Shown: positions 40,969 through 49,686 of the stretch, one piece after another | Numbering within the stretch: the first letter of the stretch is position 1 | Layout of the letters: every line of letters begins with the position of its first letter | Assembly: GCF_013186535.1 (NCBI RefSeq) | Contig: NZ_JABMCZ010000003.1 | Span: 682,001-746,000 of the forward strand | Origin: Nocardia terpenica | GTDB taxonomy: Bacteria; Actinomycetota; Actinomycetes; Mycobacteriales; Mycobacteriaceae | Reading direction: 5' to 3' | DNA: 64,000 nucleotides | Translations under genes and position numbers: made by a program | Notes under the pieces: generated by a model | What the model was told of the DNA's origin: nothing | The model's input: only the letters and a program-made list of their open reading frames with translations | Databases searched by the model: none

Positions 40969-42366
40969 ATGCAGCAGTCGGCATCGGCGCCCGGGCGGCG
41001 ACGGCGAATCGGCGTCTCCTACTTGTATTTCTTCGGAGCGCTGGGCGGGATCCTCTTCGGCTACGACCTCGGTGTCATCTCCGGGGTCCTGTTGTTCATC
41101 AAGCCGCTGTGGCATCTCGGGTCGGTGGCCCAGGGGGTGGTCGGCGGGTGCCTGGCGGCGGGGGCGGTGGTCGGGGCGGCGTTCGCGGGGCGCATCACCG
41201 ACCGGTGGGGGCGGCGGCGGTCGATCATGGTCGCCGCGGTCGTGTTCGTCGTGGGTGTGCTGGGTTGCACTGTGGCGCCGACGTTTTCGGTACTGGTGGT
41301 GGCCCGGTTCGTGACCGGCGTCGCGGTGGGGTGCTCGTCGGCGACGGTGCCGACCTACCTGTCCGAGCTGGCGCCCACGCGGGTGCGGGGTGCGCTGTCG
41401 ACGCTCAATCAGCTGATGATCGTGTCGGGAATCCTCATCGCCTACATCATCGACTGGGCGCTGTCGGGTGCGCAGAACTGGCGGCTGATGTTCGCCATCG
41501 CCGCGATTCCGGCCGTGGTGCTGTTCTTCGGTCTCATCGGCATGCCGGAGACGCCGCGCTGGCTGGTGCGGGCCGGGCGCGACGCCGAGGCCCGCGAGGT
41601 GCTGCGGCAGACCCACCGCGACGGCGATATCGACGCCGAACTGGGCAGCATTCGCGAGGTGATCCGGCTCGACACCGAACGGCAGGGGCGGCTGCGCGAC
41701 CTGCTCACGCCGTGGGCGCGGCCCGCGCTGGCGGTGGCCATGATTCTGGCGGTCGGCCAGCAGTTCGCCGGGACCAATGCGGTGAATCTGTACGCGCCGA
41801 CCATGTTCACCGACCTCGGGCTGGCCAATTCGGGCTCGCTGCTCGCCTCGATCGTCATGGGCGCGGTGAAGCTGGTGTTCACCGCGTGGGTGTTCGTCGT
41901 CGTGGACCGGTGGGGCCGAAAACCGTTGCTGCTCACCGGAAATGTGCTCATGGCGCTGGCGCTGCTGCTGCTCGGCGCGGCCGTGCTCGGCATGGGCAAG
42001 GGTCCCGGGACCGGCATCGTGGCGCTGGTGCTGCTGAATCTGTACTGGGTCGGTTACGAACTCGGCTGGGGCGCCGTGGTGTGGGTGATGATGGCCGAGA
42101 TCTTCCCGCTGCGGGTGCGCGGCGTGGGGATGGGCGCCGGGAGCGTGGTGCTGTGGGCGGCGACCTTCGCCATCACCTTCCTGTTCCCGGTGCTGAACGA
42201 CCAGCTGGGCCTGGCGTATTCGGCCTGGATCTTCGCCGCGGTGAGCGTCGTGCTGTTCGCGCTGGTGCGGCGGTTCGTGCCGGAGACCAAGGGGCGCAGC
42301 CTGGAACGGATAGAACTGGATCTGCGGGCGCGGGTCGGGAGAGCGCCGGGAAAGGCGGCGGCGTGA
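40969..42366 (+). CDS. Sugar porter (MFS, SP family)
   Basis: A 465-residue twelve-helix proton symporter. Family motifs are FFGALGGILFGYDLGVISG, GRITDRWGRRRSI (D-R-x-G-R-R), VGCSSATVPTYLSELAPTRVRGALSTLNQLMI, PETPRWLVRAGRD, GQQFAGTNAVNLYAPTMF and the C-terminal PETKGRSLERIE. The substrate is not provable; the location suggests a uronic acid or related sugar. Ribosome site AAGGAA. Confidence 0.93.
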   Translation: MQQSASAPGRRRRIGVSYLYFFGALGGILFGYDLGVISGVLLFIKPLWHLGSVAQGVVGGCLAAGAVVGAAFAGRITDRWGRRRSIMVAAVVFVVGVLGCTVAPTFSVLVVARFVTGVAVGCSSATVPTYLSELAPTRVRGALSTLNQLMIVSGILIAYIIDWALSGAQNWRLMFAIAAIPAVVLFFGLIGMPETPRWLVRAGRDAEAREVLRQTHRDGDIDAELGSIREVIRLDTERQGRLRDLLTPWARPALAVAMILAVGQQFAGTNAVNLYAPTMFTDLGLANSGSLLASIVMGAVKLVFTAWVFVVVDRWGRKPLLLTGNVLMALALLLLGAAVLGMGKGPGTGIVALVLLNLYWVGYELGWGAVVWVMMAEIFPLRVRGVGMGAGSVVLWAATFAITFLFPVLNDQLGLAYSAWIFAAVSVVLFALVRRFVPETKGRSLERIELDLRARVGRAPGKAAA

Positions 42367-43373
42367 CACGGTCGGCGGCCTATGTCTCCAATGCCGACAG
42401 CGGCACCATCTCGGTCCTGCACCTGACCGCCGACGGCACGGTGACACCGGTGCAGACGGTCGCGGCCGGTGCCGCGGTCATGCCGCTGGCGGTCGGCCCG
42501 GACCGCCGCCACCTGTACGCCGCGCTGCGATCGCGGCCGTACTCGGTGGCGTGCTTCGACATCGGTTCGGGCACCGGGCGTCTCACCGCGCTCGCGACGA
42601 TTCCGCTGGCGGACAACATGGCCTACCTGGCGACCGATCGCACCGGTCGTTACCTGCTGGCCGCGTCCTACCCGGGCGACGTCGTCTCGGTGAACCCCAT
42701 CGGGCCCGACGGTGTGGTGCGACCGGACCCGGTCGAGGTGCTTTCGACACCGCCGCATGCCCATTCGATCGTGCCCGACCCCACCAACCGCTACGTGTTC
42801 GCCACATCGCTGGGCGGCGACGCCATCCTCCAGTTCCGCTTCGACCCGGAAACCGGGCGACTGACACCGAACACCCCGGCCTTCGTCGTAACCGAACCCG
42901 GTGCGGGACCGCGACATCTGGTATTCCACCCCGCCGGTCGCCTCGCCTTCGTCGCCAACGAGCTGGACGGCACGGTCTCCGCCTTCGAATTCGATTCCGA
43001 CACCGGATGTTTGACCCTGCTCGACACGTACACCGTTCTCCCCGACCAAGGTTCGAAACCGTGGACCGCCGAACTCCGCCTCACCCCCGACGGCCACCAC
43101 CTCTACGCCTCCGACCGCCACACCAACACCCTCGCCACCTTCCGCATCAATCCCCACCCCGCCACCCTGACCCCCTTGGGCCACACCCCAACCGAGCCAT
43201 GCCCTCGCGGCTTCGCCATCGCCCCCACCGGCCACCACCTCCTCGCCGCAGGCCAAGACTCGAACGCCCTCACGGTCTACTCCATAGATCCCCCTACCGG
43301 CACTCTCACCCCACTCGCCCGCCACCCACTGGGCCGCAACCCGAACTGGGTCGAAATCATCCCGCTCTCCTAG
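42363..43373 (+). CDS. Lactonase, YbhE/6-phosphogluconolactonase beta-propeller family
   Basis: A 336-residue seven-bladed propeller of the lactonase family: AAYVSNADSGTISVLHL, HAHSIVPDPTNRYVFATSLGGDAI, GAGPRHLVFHPAGRLAFVANELDGTVSAFEF, LRLTPDGHHLYASDRHTNTLATF. GTG overlaps the porter stop (GTGA). Beside uronate dehydrogenase, the likely substrate is the aldarolactone it produces, although the family also includes 6-phosphogluconolactonases. Confidence 0.9.
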   Translation: MTRSAAYVSNADSGTISVLHLTADGTVTPVQTVAAGAAVMPLAVGPDRRHLYAALRSRPYSVACFDIGSGTGRLTALATIPLADNMAYLATDRTGRYLLAASYPGDVVSVNPIGPDGVVRPDPVEVLSTPPHAHSIVPDPTNRYVFATSLGGDAILQFRFDPETGRLTPNTPAFVVTEPGAGPRHLVFHPAGRLAFVANELDGTVSAFEFDSDTGCLTLLDTYTVLPDQGSKPWTAELRLTPDGHHLYASDRHTNTLATFRINPHPATLTPLGHTPTEPCPRGFAIAPTGHHLLAAGQDSNALTVYSIDPPTGTLTPLARHPLGRNPNWVEIIPLS

Positions 43374-43385
43374 CACCACCATGCC

Positions 43386-43685
43386 CCATGCCCTTGTCCA
43401 CTCGTGTGCATGCCTTTGTCCACTCGTGTCCATGCCCACGTCCACTCATGTCCCGTGCCCACTCATGACACTCATGATTCCGGCGTGCTTTTGGCCGGAA
43501 TCCTCGCGAGATCCCGGCCAAAAGCACGCCGGGATCAAGGAAGGGCACGCCGGGATCAAGGAAGGGTACGCCGGGATCATGGAAGGGCGCGCCGGGATCA
43601 TGGAAGGGCGCGGCCGGAATCATGGAAGGGCGCACCGGGATCAGGGAGGGCGCGCCGGGATCGTGGAAGCACATGCCGGGGACCG
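43386..43685. repeat. Hairpin repeat locus E (arrays on both sides of two facing cores)
   Basis: On the left, three 22-bp units (CATGCCCTTGTCCACTCGTG type) occupy about 43386-43452. The two facing cores lie at 43478-43500 (stem TTCCGGC/GCCGGAA) and 43512-43534 (TCCCGGC/GCCGGGA). On the right, about seven 20-22-bp units (TCAAGGAAGGGCACGCCGGGA and variants) run from 43535 to about 43685, each carrying a copy of the outer arm. Between co-directional genes. Confidence 0.9.
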
Positions 43686-43796
43686 AAGGCCGGAGCTTCG
43701 GCTCGGTCACGCCCTGGCACGGTTGTGCCATGCTGGTCGACGGCTGCCGGTCATGCTCGGCGGCCGTATCCGAATCGCGCGAGGCGGGAGTCGACA

Positions 43797-44591
43797 GTGC
43801 CTGACGAAGAACTGCACCTGAGCGCGGGGGACGCGCGGCTGACGGTGAATGCCGCCACCGGGCGCGTCGCGAATTTCCGTCTCGGAGATATCGAGGTGCT
43901 GCGGACCGGCGCGCGGTTCGGCAGCTTCCCGATGGCGCCCTGGTGCGGGCGCATGCGCAATGGCGAATTGCGGTGGGAGGGCACCACCTACCAGCTGCCG
44001 CGCACCGCGGAGCCGCACGCCATCCACGGCACCGTGCGCGACCACCCGTGGGAGGTCGTCGAGCGCTCGGAGACGATACTGGTACTGGCGCAGCAGCTTC
44101 GCGAGCCGTGGCCGTTCCGCGGCCGCGTCACCCAGTCCTTCGACCTCGCCCCCGACTCCGCCGCATTCCGCATGACCGTGGAGTCGGCGTCGGATCCCTT
44201 TCCCGCCCAGGTCGGTTGGCACCCCTGGTTCCAGCGCCGCCTGACCCCCACCGGCAAGGACGTCGAGATCGACTTCACCCCCGGCTGGCAGGAGGAGCGC
44301 GGCGCCGACTACCTGCCCACCGGCAACCACATCGCGCCGCTGCCCGGCCCCTGGGACGACTGCTTCGGCATGCCCGACGGCGTCCGCGTCACCCTCACCT
44401 GGCCCGAAACCCTCCGGCTGACCATCACCAGCCCCACCCGCTGGGTCGTCGTCTACGACCTCCCTCCCGAAACGGTCTGCGTCGAACCCGAATCCGGCCC
44501 ACCCAACGGCCTCAACACCACCCCCCGCCCGGTCACCCCCGCCAACCCCCTCGAAGCCGACATGACATGGCGCTGGCACTCCCTCGCCTGA
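43797..44591 (+). CDS. Aldose 1-epimerase (mutarotase)
   Basis: A 264-residue mutarotase. The conserved residues appear in MAPWCGRMRNGEL, the His of PHAIHGTVRDHPW, the His of VGWHPWFQR and the catalytic Glu of VCVEPESGPPNGLN. It interconverts sugar anomers and would supply the anomer needed by uronate or sugar dehydrogenases. GTG at 43797 follows GAGGCGGGAG. Confidence 0.92.
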   Translation: MPDEELHLSAGDARLTVNAATGRVANFRLGDIEVLRTGARFGSFPMAPWCGRMRNGELRWEGTTYQLPRTAEPHAIHGTVRDHPWEVVERSETILVLAQQLREPWPFRGRVTQSFDLAPDSAAFRMTVESASDPFPAQVGWHPWFQRRLTPTGKDVEIDFTPGWQEERGADYLPTGNHIAPLPGPWDDCFGMPDGVRVTLTWPETLRLTITSPTRWVVVYDLPPETVCVEPESGPPNGLNTTPRPVTPANPLEADMTWRWHSLA

Positions 44592-44654
44592 TCTGACGTG
44601 TGGGCTCCCGCACAAGCAGTATTTTCCAAGTAAAACATCGGTTAACCTTCTTGC

Positions 44655-46316
44655 ATGCCATCGCTCTCCGCTCGATTTCGCGTGCCTGCTGCCCGGTCGT
44701 ATCGCAGCCTGCGCCGGGCCCTGCCGATGCAGGGCATGTTCCGGTTGCGGCCGGTGGCGGACACGTGGTTGCGGTCGGGGCTGAGCGCGGTGATCGCGAT
44801 CGGGGTGCCGGAGGTGGTGCTGCTGATCCTGGGGCGGCTGGATCTGGCGCTGTATACGAGCGCGGGCGGGTTGTGCGCGCTGTACGCGCACGGGCTGCCC
44901 TATGCCGCGCGGGCGCGCACGCTGGCCTGGGTGGTGTTCGGCATGACGGCGGGCACGGGGGTGGCGCTGGCGACCGCGGTGCTCACCGACTCGGCGATCA
45001 TCAAGGTCGCGGTGATCGCGCTGCTGGCGGGCGTGTTCAAGATGGTGTGCGAGGCCACCCGGATCGGGCCGCCCAACAACATCATCTTCACCTTCGTGAG
45101 CGCCACCGCGGCCTTCGTGCCGCAGCGGGCCGGGGATGTGCCCGGGCATCTGGGCCTGGTTCTGCTCGGCGGCCTGCTGGCATGGCTGGTCTGCATGGCG
45201 CCGGGACTGATCCGCCCGCACGATCCCGAGCGGTTCGCGGTGGCCCGGGTGCTGGAGGCCACCGCCGCGCTGCTGCGGGCCGAACCCGGTGCGTCGCCCA
45301 CGCATCGGCTGCGGCACGATGCCGCGGCCGCCGTGCACGTCGCCTGGCACACCCTCGGCCTGGTGCCCGCGCGCTCGCACACCCGCGCCGCCGAGCTCAC
45401 CGCCCTCTCACACCTGGTGGTCCGGGCCGAATCCCTCACCGCCACACGGCAATCCGACCGGGCCGACGTACTCGTCGGCTGGGCCCGCGAGCTGCGTCGC
45501 GGCCGACCGGTGCCGGTGCTGGACTGCCGTCCCGGCGAGAAGGCCGAACTGCGCGGTCGCGCCGCCGAGCACGCCGACAGCCGCAGTGTCGGCGGATTCC
45601 GCAGGGTCGCACGGGCATTCGCCCCGCACTCGACGGTGTTCCCGATCGGCATGCGGGTCGCGCTGGGCAGCGCGGCGGCCGGGTGGGTGTCGCTCGCGCT
45701 CGGCGTGCACCGCCCCTACTGGGCGGTGGTGACCGCGACCGCCGTCTTCGTCGCCAATACTTCTCTGTCATGGCAGCGTGCGGTGCAGCGGGTGGCGGGT
45801 AATCTCGGCGGGGTGCTGCTGTTCACCGCGCTCGTACCGGTCACCCACGGGGCCGTGGCGTTGGTCGTGGTCTCGCTGGTGTGCCTGCTCCTCGCGGAGG
45901 GCACCATCTCCCGGAACTACGCGCTCGCCACCGTTTTCGTGACGCCGATGGCGCTGATCATGACCGAGTTCGCGGTCCGGCACCCGGCGCGGGAACTGAT
46001 CACCGACCGCTGGCTGGACACCTGTGTGGGCGCGATCGTCGGCACCCTCGTCTGTTTCGCGATCCCCAACCGCCGCGTCACCGGCCGGGTCGAGGCGGCG
46101 CTGCGAAATCTGACCGCCATCACCCGGGCGGCCCCCGACCGGCCCACGGCCCGCGCGGATCTCACCGCCGCGCTCATCGAGCTGCGCGAGGCCGCCGACA
46201 CCGCGGCCGGCGAATGGTGGAGCGCGCCACTGCCGGAGGAGCGGATCGTGGCGGCCGAACGCGCGGGCCATCGGGTGCTCGCCGACCTGTCGACCCGGGC
46301 GGGCGTGCCGCGATGA
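44655..46316 (+). CDS. FUSC-family membrane protein
   Basis: A 553-residue protein with two sets of about five to six helices (residues 40-170 and 335-470) around a cytoplasmic region. The second set (YWAVVTATAVFVANTSLSWQRAVQRVAGNLGGVLLF) is the FUSC motif of fusaric-acid-resistance and aromatic-acid exporters. A substrate cannot be named. A MarR regulator is coupled to its end. The ATG at 44655 follows an AT-richer stretch likely to hold the promoter. Confidence 0.9.
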   Translation: MPSLSARFRVPAARSYRSLRRALPMQGMFRLRPVADTWLRSGLSAVIAIGVPEVVLLILGRLDLALYTSAGGLCALYAHGLPYAARARTLAWVVFGMTAGTGVALATAVLTDSAIIKVAVIALLAGVFKMVCEATRIGPPNNIIFTFVSATAAFVPQRAGDVPGHLGLVLLGGLLAWLVCMAPGLIRPHDPERFAVARVLEATAALLRAEPGASPTHRLRHDAAAAVHVAWHTLGLVPARSHTRAAELTALSHLVVRAESLTATRQSDRADVLVGWARELRRGRPVPVLDCRPGEKAELRGRAAEHADSRSVGGFRRVARAFAPHSTVFPIGMRVALGSAAAGWVSLALGVHRPYWAVVTATAVFVANTSLSWQRAVQRVAGNLGGVLLFTALVPVTHGAVALVVVSLVCLLLAEGTISRNYALATVFVTPMALIMTEFAVRHPARELITDRWLDTCVGAIVGTLVCFAIPNRRVTGRVEAALRNLTAITRAAPDRPTARADLTAALIELREAADTAAGEWWSAPLPEERIVAAERAGHRVLADLSTRAGVPR

Positions 46317-46825
46317 GCCCGGCGGAGGATGCGGTCGCCGGGGTGCTGCGGCAGTGGGCAGACACCCACCCGAACCTGGACCTCGGCCCCATCGCCATCC
46401 TCGGCCGCCTCAATCGCTGTGCGGCACTGCTGCAACGGGTCACCGACGCCCCGCTCGGCCGCGAGAACCTGAGCCGCCCCGAATTCGACATCCTCTGCGC
46501 CCTGCGCCGCGTCGGCGGCGAACTCACCCCCGGCCGCCTGGCCCGCGAAACCTTCGCCTCCCCCGCCGCCGTCACCAAACGCGTTCGCGGCCTGGAGGAT
46601 CGGGGCCTGGTCACCCGCCGCTCCGACCGCCGCGACCGCCGCGTCACCCACCTCGGCATCACCGACACCGGCCGCACCCTCATCGACCGCCTACTCCCAC
46701 AACAACTCTCCTACGAACACGCCCTCCTCTCCGGCCTCCCCGAACCCGAACGCGACAACCTGGCCCGAATCCTCAGCGACCTCCTCCTCATGCTCGAGGG
46801 CCGCCTGGGCGGCCTCGACCACTGA
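46313..46825 (+). CDS. MarR-family transcriptional regulator
   Basis: A 170-residue regulator: LSRPEFDILCALRRVGGELTPGRLARETFASPAAVTKRVRGLEDRGLVTRRSDRRDRRVTHLGITDTG is the MarR winged helix including the DxRxxR-like wing. The ATG overlaps the FUSC stop (ATGA). It likely senses the FUSC pump substrate and regulates the pair. Confidence 0.95.
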   Translation: MSPAEDAVAGVLRQWADTHPNLDLGPIAILGRLNRCAALLQRVTDAPLGRENLSRPEFDILCALRRVGGELTPGRLARETFASPAAVTKRVRGLEDRGLVTRRSDRRDRRVTHLGITDTGRTLIDRLLPQQLSYEHALLSGLPEPERDNLARILSDLLLMLEGRLGGLDH

Positions 46826-46833
46826 CCCACCCG

Positions 46834-46981
46834 CCCCGGCCAAAAGCGCGCCGGGGCCATGGGGTGACGGCTCGGGTTGTTGTCATTCCGGCGTTCGCCG
46901 GTTGTGGTCCCGATGTCTGCCGGTTGTTGTCATCCGGGCGTTTCGCCGGTTGTTGTGGTCCCGGCGTGCTTTTGGCCGGGA
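46834..46981. repeat. Hairpin repeat locus F (two cores around a degenerate array)
   Basis: The core at 46834-46856 carries the compensated stem CCCCGGC/GCCGGGG. A second, oppositely oriented core is at 46959-46981. Between them lie three or four degenerate units (CGCCGGTTGTTGT, GTCCCG). Convergent junction between the MarR gene and the glycosyltransferase. Confidence 0.82.
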
Positions 46982-47004
46982 CCGTTGGGGCGCAGGAGCT
47001 TTCG

Positions 47005-48192
47005 CTACTCCTCGGAGGCGAGGACGCCGAGGTCGTAGGCGGCTTGGCCGGCGAGGGAGAGGGGGCGGTCGGGGAGGGAGCGGGAGTGGTGGGCGGCCAG
47101 GGCGGTGTAGTAGGCGGATTCGTAGCCTGCGCCCAGGTGGTCTACCGAGAAGCGGTCGATGACGCGGCGGCGGCAGGCGGCCGGGTCGATGCGGTGCGCC
47201 TCGGCGATGGCGGCGGGGAGGTCGGACGGGTCGTCGCAGATGATGCCGGTGACGCCGTCCTCGACCACCTCGTCGACCGCGCCGCCGCGCAGGGCCACCA
47301 CCGGCGTGCCGCAGGCCATGGCCTCGATCATCACGATGCCGAAGGGCTCCTCCCAGCGGATCGGGAACAGCAGGCATCGCGCTGACGAGAGCAGCAGCTT
47401 TTTGGCTACCGCGTCGGCTTCGCCGAAGACGACGTCGCGCGGGGACAGCAGCGGCCGTACCGATTTGGTGAAGTACGCCTTTTCCGGCGGCTCGTTCATC
47501 TTCGCGGCCAATACCAATGGGATTCCCGCCGCCTGCGCGGCCCGCAATGCCAGATCCGGTCCTTTGTACGAGACATATCGCCCGAGGAACAGCGCGAAAT
47601 CCTGTTTTTTCACCCGAAACGGCCATTCGCTCGCCCGAATCGCATTGTGCACCCGGCCCACCCAGTTGAGGTCGGGTGCGAGCGACCGCTGCCGATCGCT
47701 GATGGCGACCAGATGCGTGGTGTCCGCGAGCGTCCGGTAGTACTCCTGCGCCTCCCCGTCGACCGGGCCGTGCACCGTCACCACGGTCGCGATCCCGAGG
47801 TCGTGATACAGCGGGGCGTTCAGCGGTCCGGCGAAGGTGTGGTCGTGAATCACGTCGATATGGTCGGTGCGGGCCAGCTCGGCGACGATCTGGCGGACCT
47901 TGAGGGCGTTGAGCACCTCGGGGAACGGATCGCCCAGGCGGTCGGACAGGATGGTGTCCCACACCGGAATGAAACGCGCGGTGGTCCCGGCGCGTCCGGC
48001 GCCGAGCAGCGTCACCCGATGGCCCCGCGCCACCAGCGCGTCGGCCAATTGCGCGACCACGGCCTCGACGCCGCCGTAACCGGCGGGCGGTACCTCGAAA
48101 TAGGGCGGAGCAATCATCACGATGTGCAACGGCGCACCGGTATCGGCGATTTTGTAGATCAATGCGTCGGCGCCGGGCAGGGTACTGCTCAT
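47005..48192 (-). CDS. Glycosyltransferase family 4
   Basis: A 395-residue GT-B enzyme: HIVMIAPPYFEVPPAGYGGVEAVVAQLADAL, HDHTFAGPLNAPLYHDLG, RYVSYKGPDLALRAA, and the ExxxxxxxE donor motif in EEPFGIVMIEAMACGTPVVALRGGAVDEVV. The acceptor is unknown. Ribosome site GAGGAGG precedes the ATG. Confidence 0.93.
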   Translation of the reverse strand: MSSTLPGADALIYKIADTGAPLHIVMIAPPYFEVPPAGYGGVEAVVAQLADALVARGHRVTLLGAGRAGTTARFIPVWDTILSDRLGDPFPEVLNALKVRQIVAELARTDHIDVIHDHTFAGPLNAPLYHDLGIATVVTVHGPVDGEAQEYYRTLADTTHLVAISDRQRSLAPDLNWVGRVHNAIRASEWPFRVKKQDFALFLGRYVSYKGPDLALRAAQAAGIPLVLAAKMNEPPEKAYFTKSVRPLLSPRDVVFGEADAVAKKLLLSSARCLLFPIRWEEPFGIVMIEAMACGTPVVALRGGAVDEVVEDGVTGIICDDPSDLPAAIAEAHRIDPAACRRRVIDRFSVDHLGAGYESAYYTALAAHHSRSLPDRPLSLAGQAAYDLGVLASEE

Positions 48193-48365
48193 GGTACTGC
48201 CTCCTCAACGTTGTGAAGGTGCGACCAAGACAGCGAGAGACCACGCATGCAATGCGGCTCTCGGGACCGAGTATTGCACTCGTCCGGACCATCACCATCC
48301 GGTAACAGTCCCTTCCGGGACTTCCCCAGTAACGGCTCCGTTAACCCATCATGAAGAAAAAATCT

Positions 48366-49652
48366 TCAGAACTGGACGGTCTGATCACGGGTCGTGGTCG
48401 GCACGGACAGCACCGCGTCGAAGGCGTCCGGGACGGGCATGCGCATAGGTGTGCTCTGCGAAAGGATTCCGTCGAGCAGGGGGCGGCCCTCGGCGCGCGG
48501 CGAGGGCCGCACATCGGTCAGCGTGATCCGCTCGCCCAGCCCGGCGCCGACCAGCGCCGCCTCGACGGTGCCGGGCTCCGGTGCCGCCAGCTCCGCGTCC
48601 ACCAGCGAGAAGCCCACGGCCGCAGCCGGATCCGGCGCCATCTCGGGCACACTGCCCGCGGTGTGCGTCAACGCCACCGGCCGGTAGTCGGCGCCGAACA
48701 TGCGATCCAGATGCAGGCCCATGGGCAGCCCGGTGATCGTCCCGCCGAAGTCGATCGGGGTGCGCAGAATGTGACTGTTGTGGGCCAGCAGCACCATCCG
48801 CGCGTCGGGATCCTCCTGCTCCAGCTGCCAGCGCACCGATTCGGCGAGATAGATCTCGCGCACCGACATGTCCGCGACGCGCCCGGCCATCATCGCGGCC
48901 GCCGCCCGGAACGTGTAGTCGGTGTGGGTCGCCGCCTCCAGCAGTCGCCGGGCGATCTCGAAACGCGGTCGGCCGCAGCGGGATACGTGCCGCGGCTCCA
49001 GCGAGCGCAGGCGCAGCAGCAGCCGGGCCAGGCCCGCGGTGACGGCGTCCTGGTCGGCGGGGTCCAGCACGGCCCAGGCCGGTGCGGCGGCCGCGCCCGA
49101 CCCGGCACCCGCGAGGGCGCGATCGGCGATGTCCAGCACCGCGTCCAGCGTCGGCAGCGAGTCGGGGTCGACCTCGCGCAGGTAGTCGGCCACCGGATCG
49201 AGCACCGGCCGTAGCGAACCGGCCGCCTCCGGCAGGTCGATACCGCCGAAGCGCACCCGCCGGGCCGCCGTCGCGTTGTAGCGGCGCAGCCAGTGCAGGA
49301 AGTCGCTCGCGCCCCACCGCGCGGCGGCCGGGCTCACGACGGCCAGCTCCGCATCGGTCTCGCCCTGCACCCAGCGGTCCACGTCGAAGCCCGCGCCGAA
49401 GCCGAATTCGTAAGTGACAACGGTGAATCCGAGACGCTCCAGCAGGAACCGCACGACTCGCTGTCGCGCCCGGTGGAATTCGGTGACGAAGTGCGCGCCC
49501 TCGCCCACCGCCACGATGCGCGCGTCGCCGACGATATCGCGCAGCGGCTCCAGATCGTCGAGCGAATCGTCCACCTCGAGCGACCCGAGCAGGGTCGCGT
49601 GGTCGCGGAACCAGGCGGCGAGTTCGGCCCCGACTTGATCTTGACTGCTCAC
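48366..49652 (-). CDS. Erythromycin esterase (EreA/EreB) family protein
   Basis: A 428-residue member of the Ere superfamily. The active-site pairs of EreB have counterparts: Glu and His in VGEGAHFVTEFHRAR, and two His in LAHNSHILRT. Ere enzymes hydrolyse the macrolide lactone, but many family members have other unknown substrates. GTG 49652 (VSSQDQVG) is chosen because GGGGG precedes it and homologues begin near this point. Confidence 0.88.
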   Translation of the reverse strand: MSSQDQVGAELAAWFRDHATLLGSLEVDDSLDDLEPLRDIVGDARIVAVGEGAHFVTEFHRARQRVVRFLLERLGFTVVTYEFGFGAGFDVDRWVQGETDAELAVVSPAAARWGASDFLHWLRRYNATAARRVRFGGIDLPEAAGSLRPVLDPVADYLREVDPDSLPTLDAVLDIADRALAGAGSGAAAAPAWAVLDPADQDAVTAGLARLLLRLRSLEPRHVSRCGRPRFEIARRLLEAATHTDYTFRAAAAMMAGRVADMSVREIYLAESVRWQLEQEDPDARMVLLAHNSHILRTPIDFGGTITGLPMGLHLDRMFGADYRPVALTHTAGSVPEMAPDPAAAVGFSLVDAELAAPEPGTVEAALVGAGLGERITLTDVRPSPRAEGRPLLDGILSQSTPMRMPVPDAFDAVLSVPTTTRDQTVQF

Positions 49653-49686
49653 CCCCGGGACTCTACAAGGCCGCACCCACGACGTA

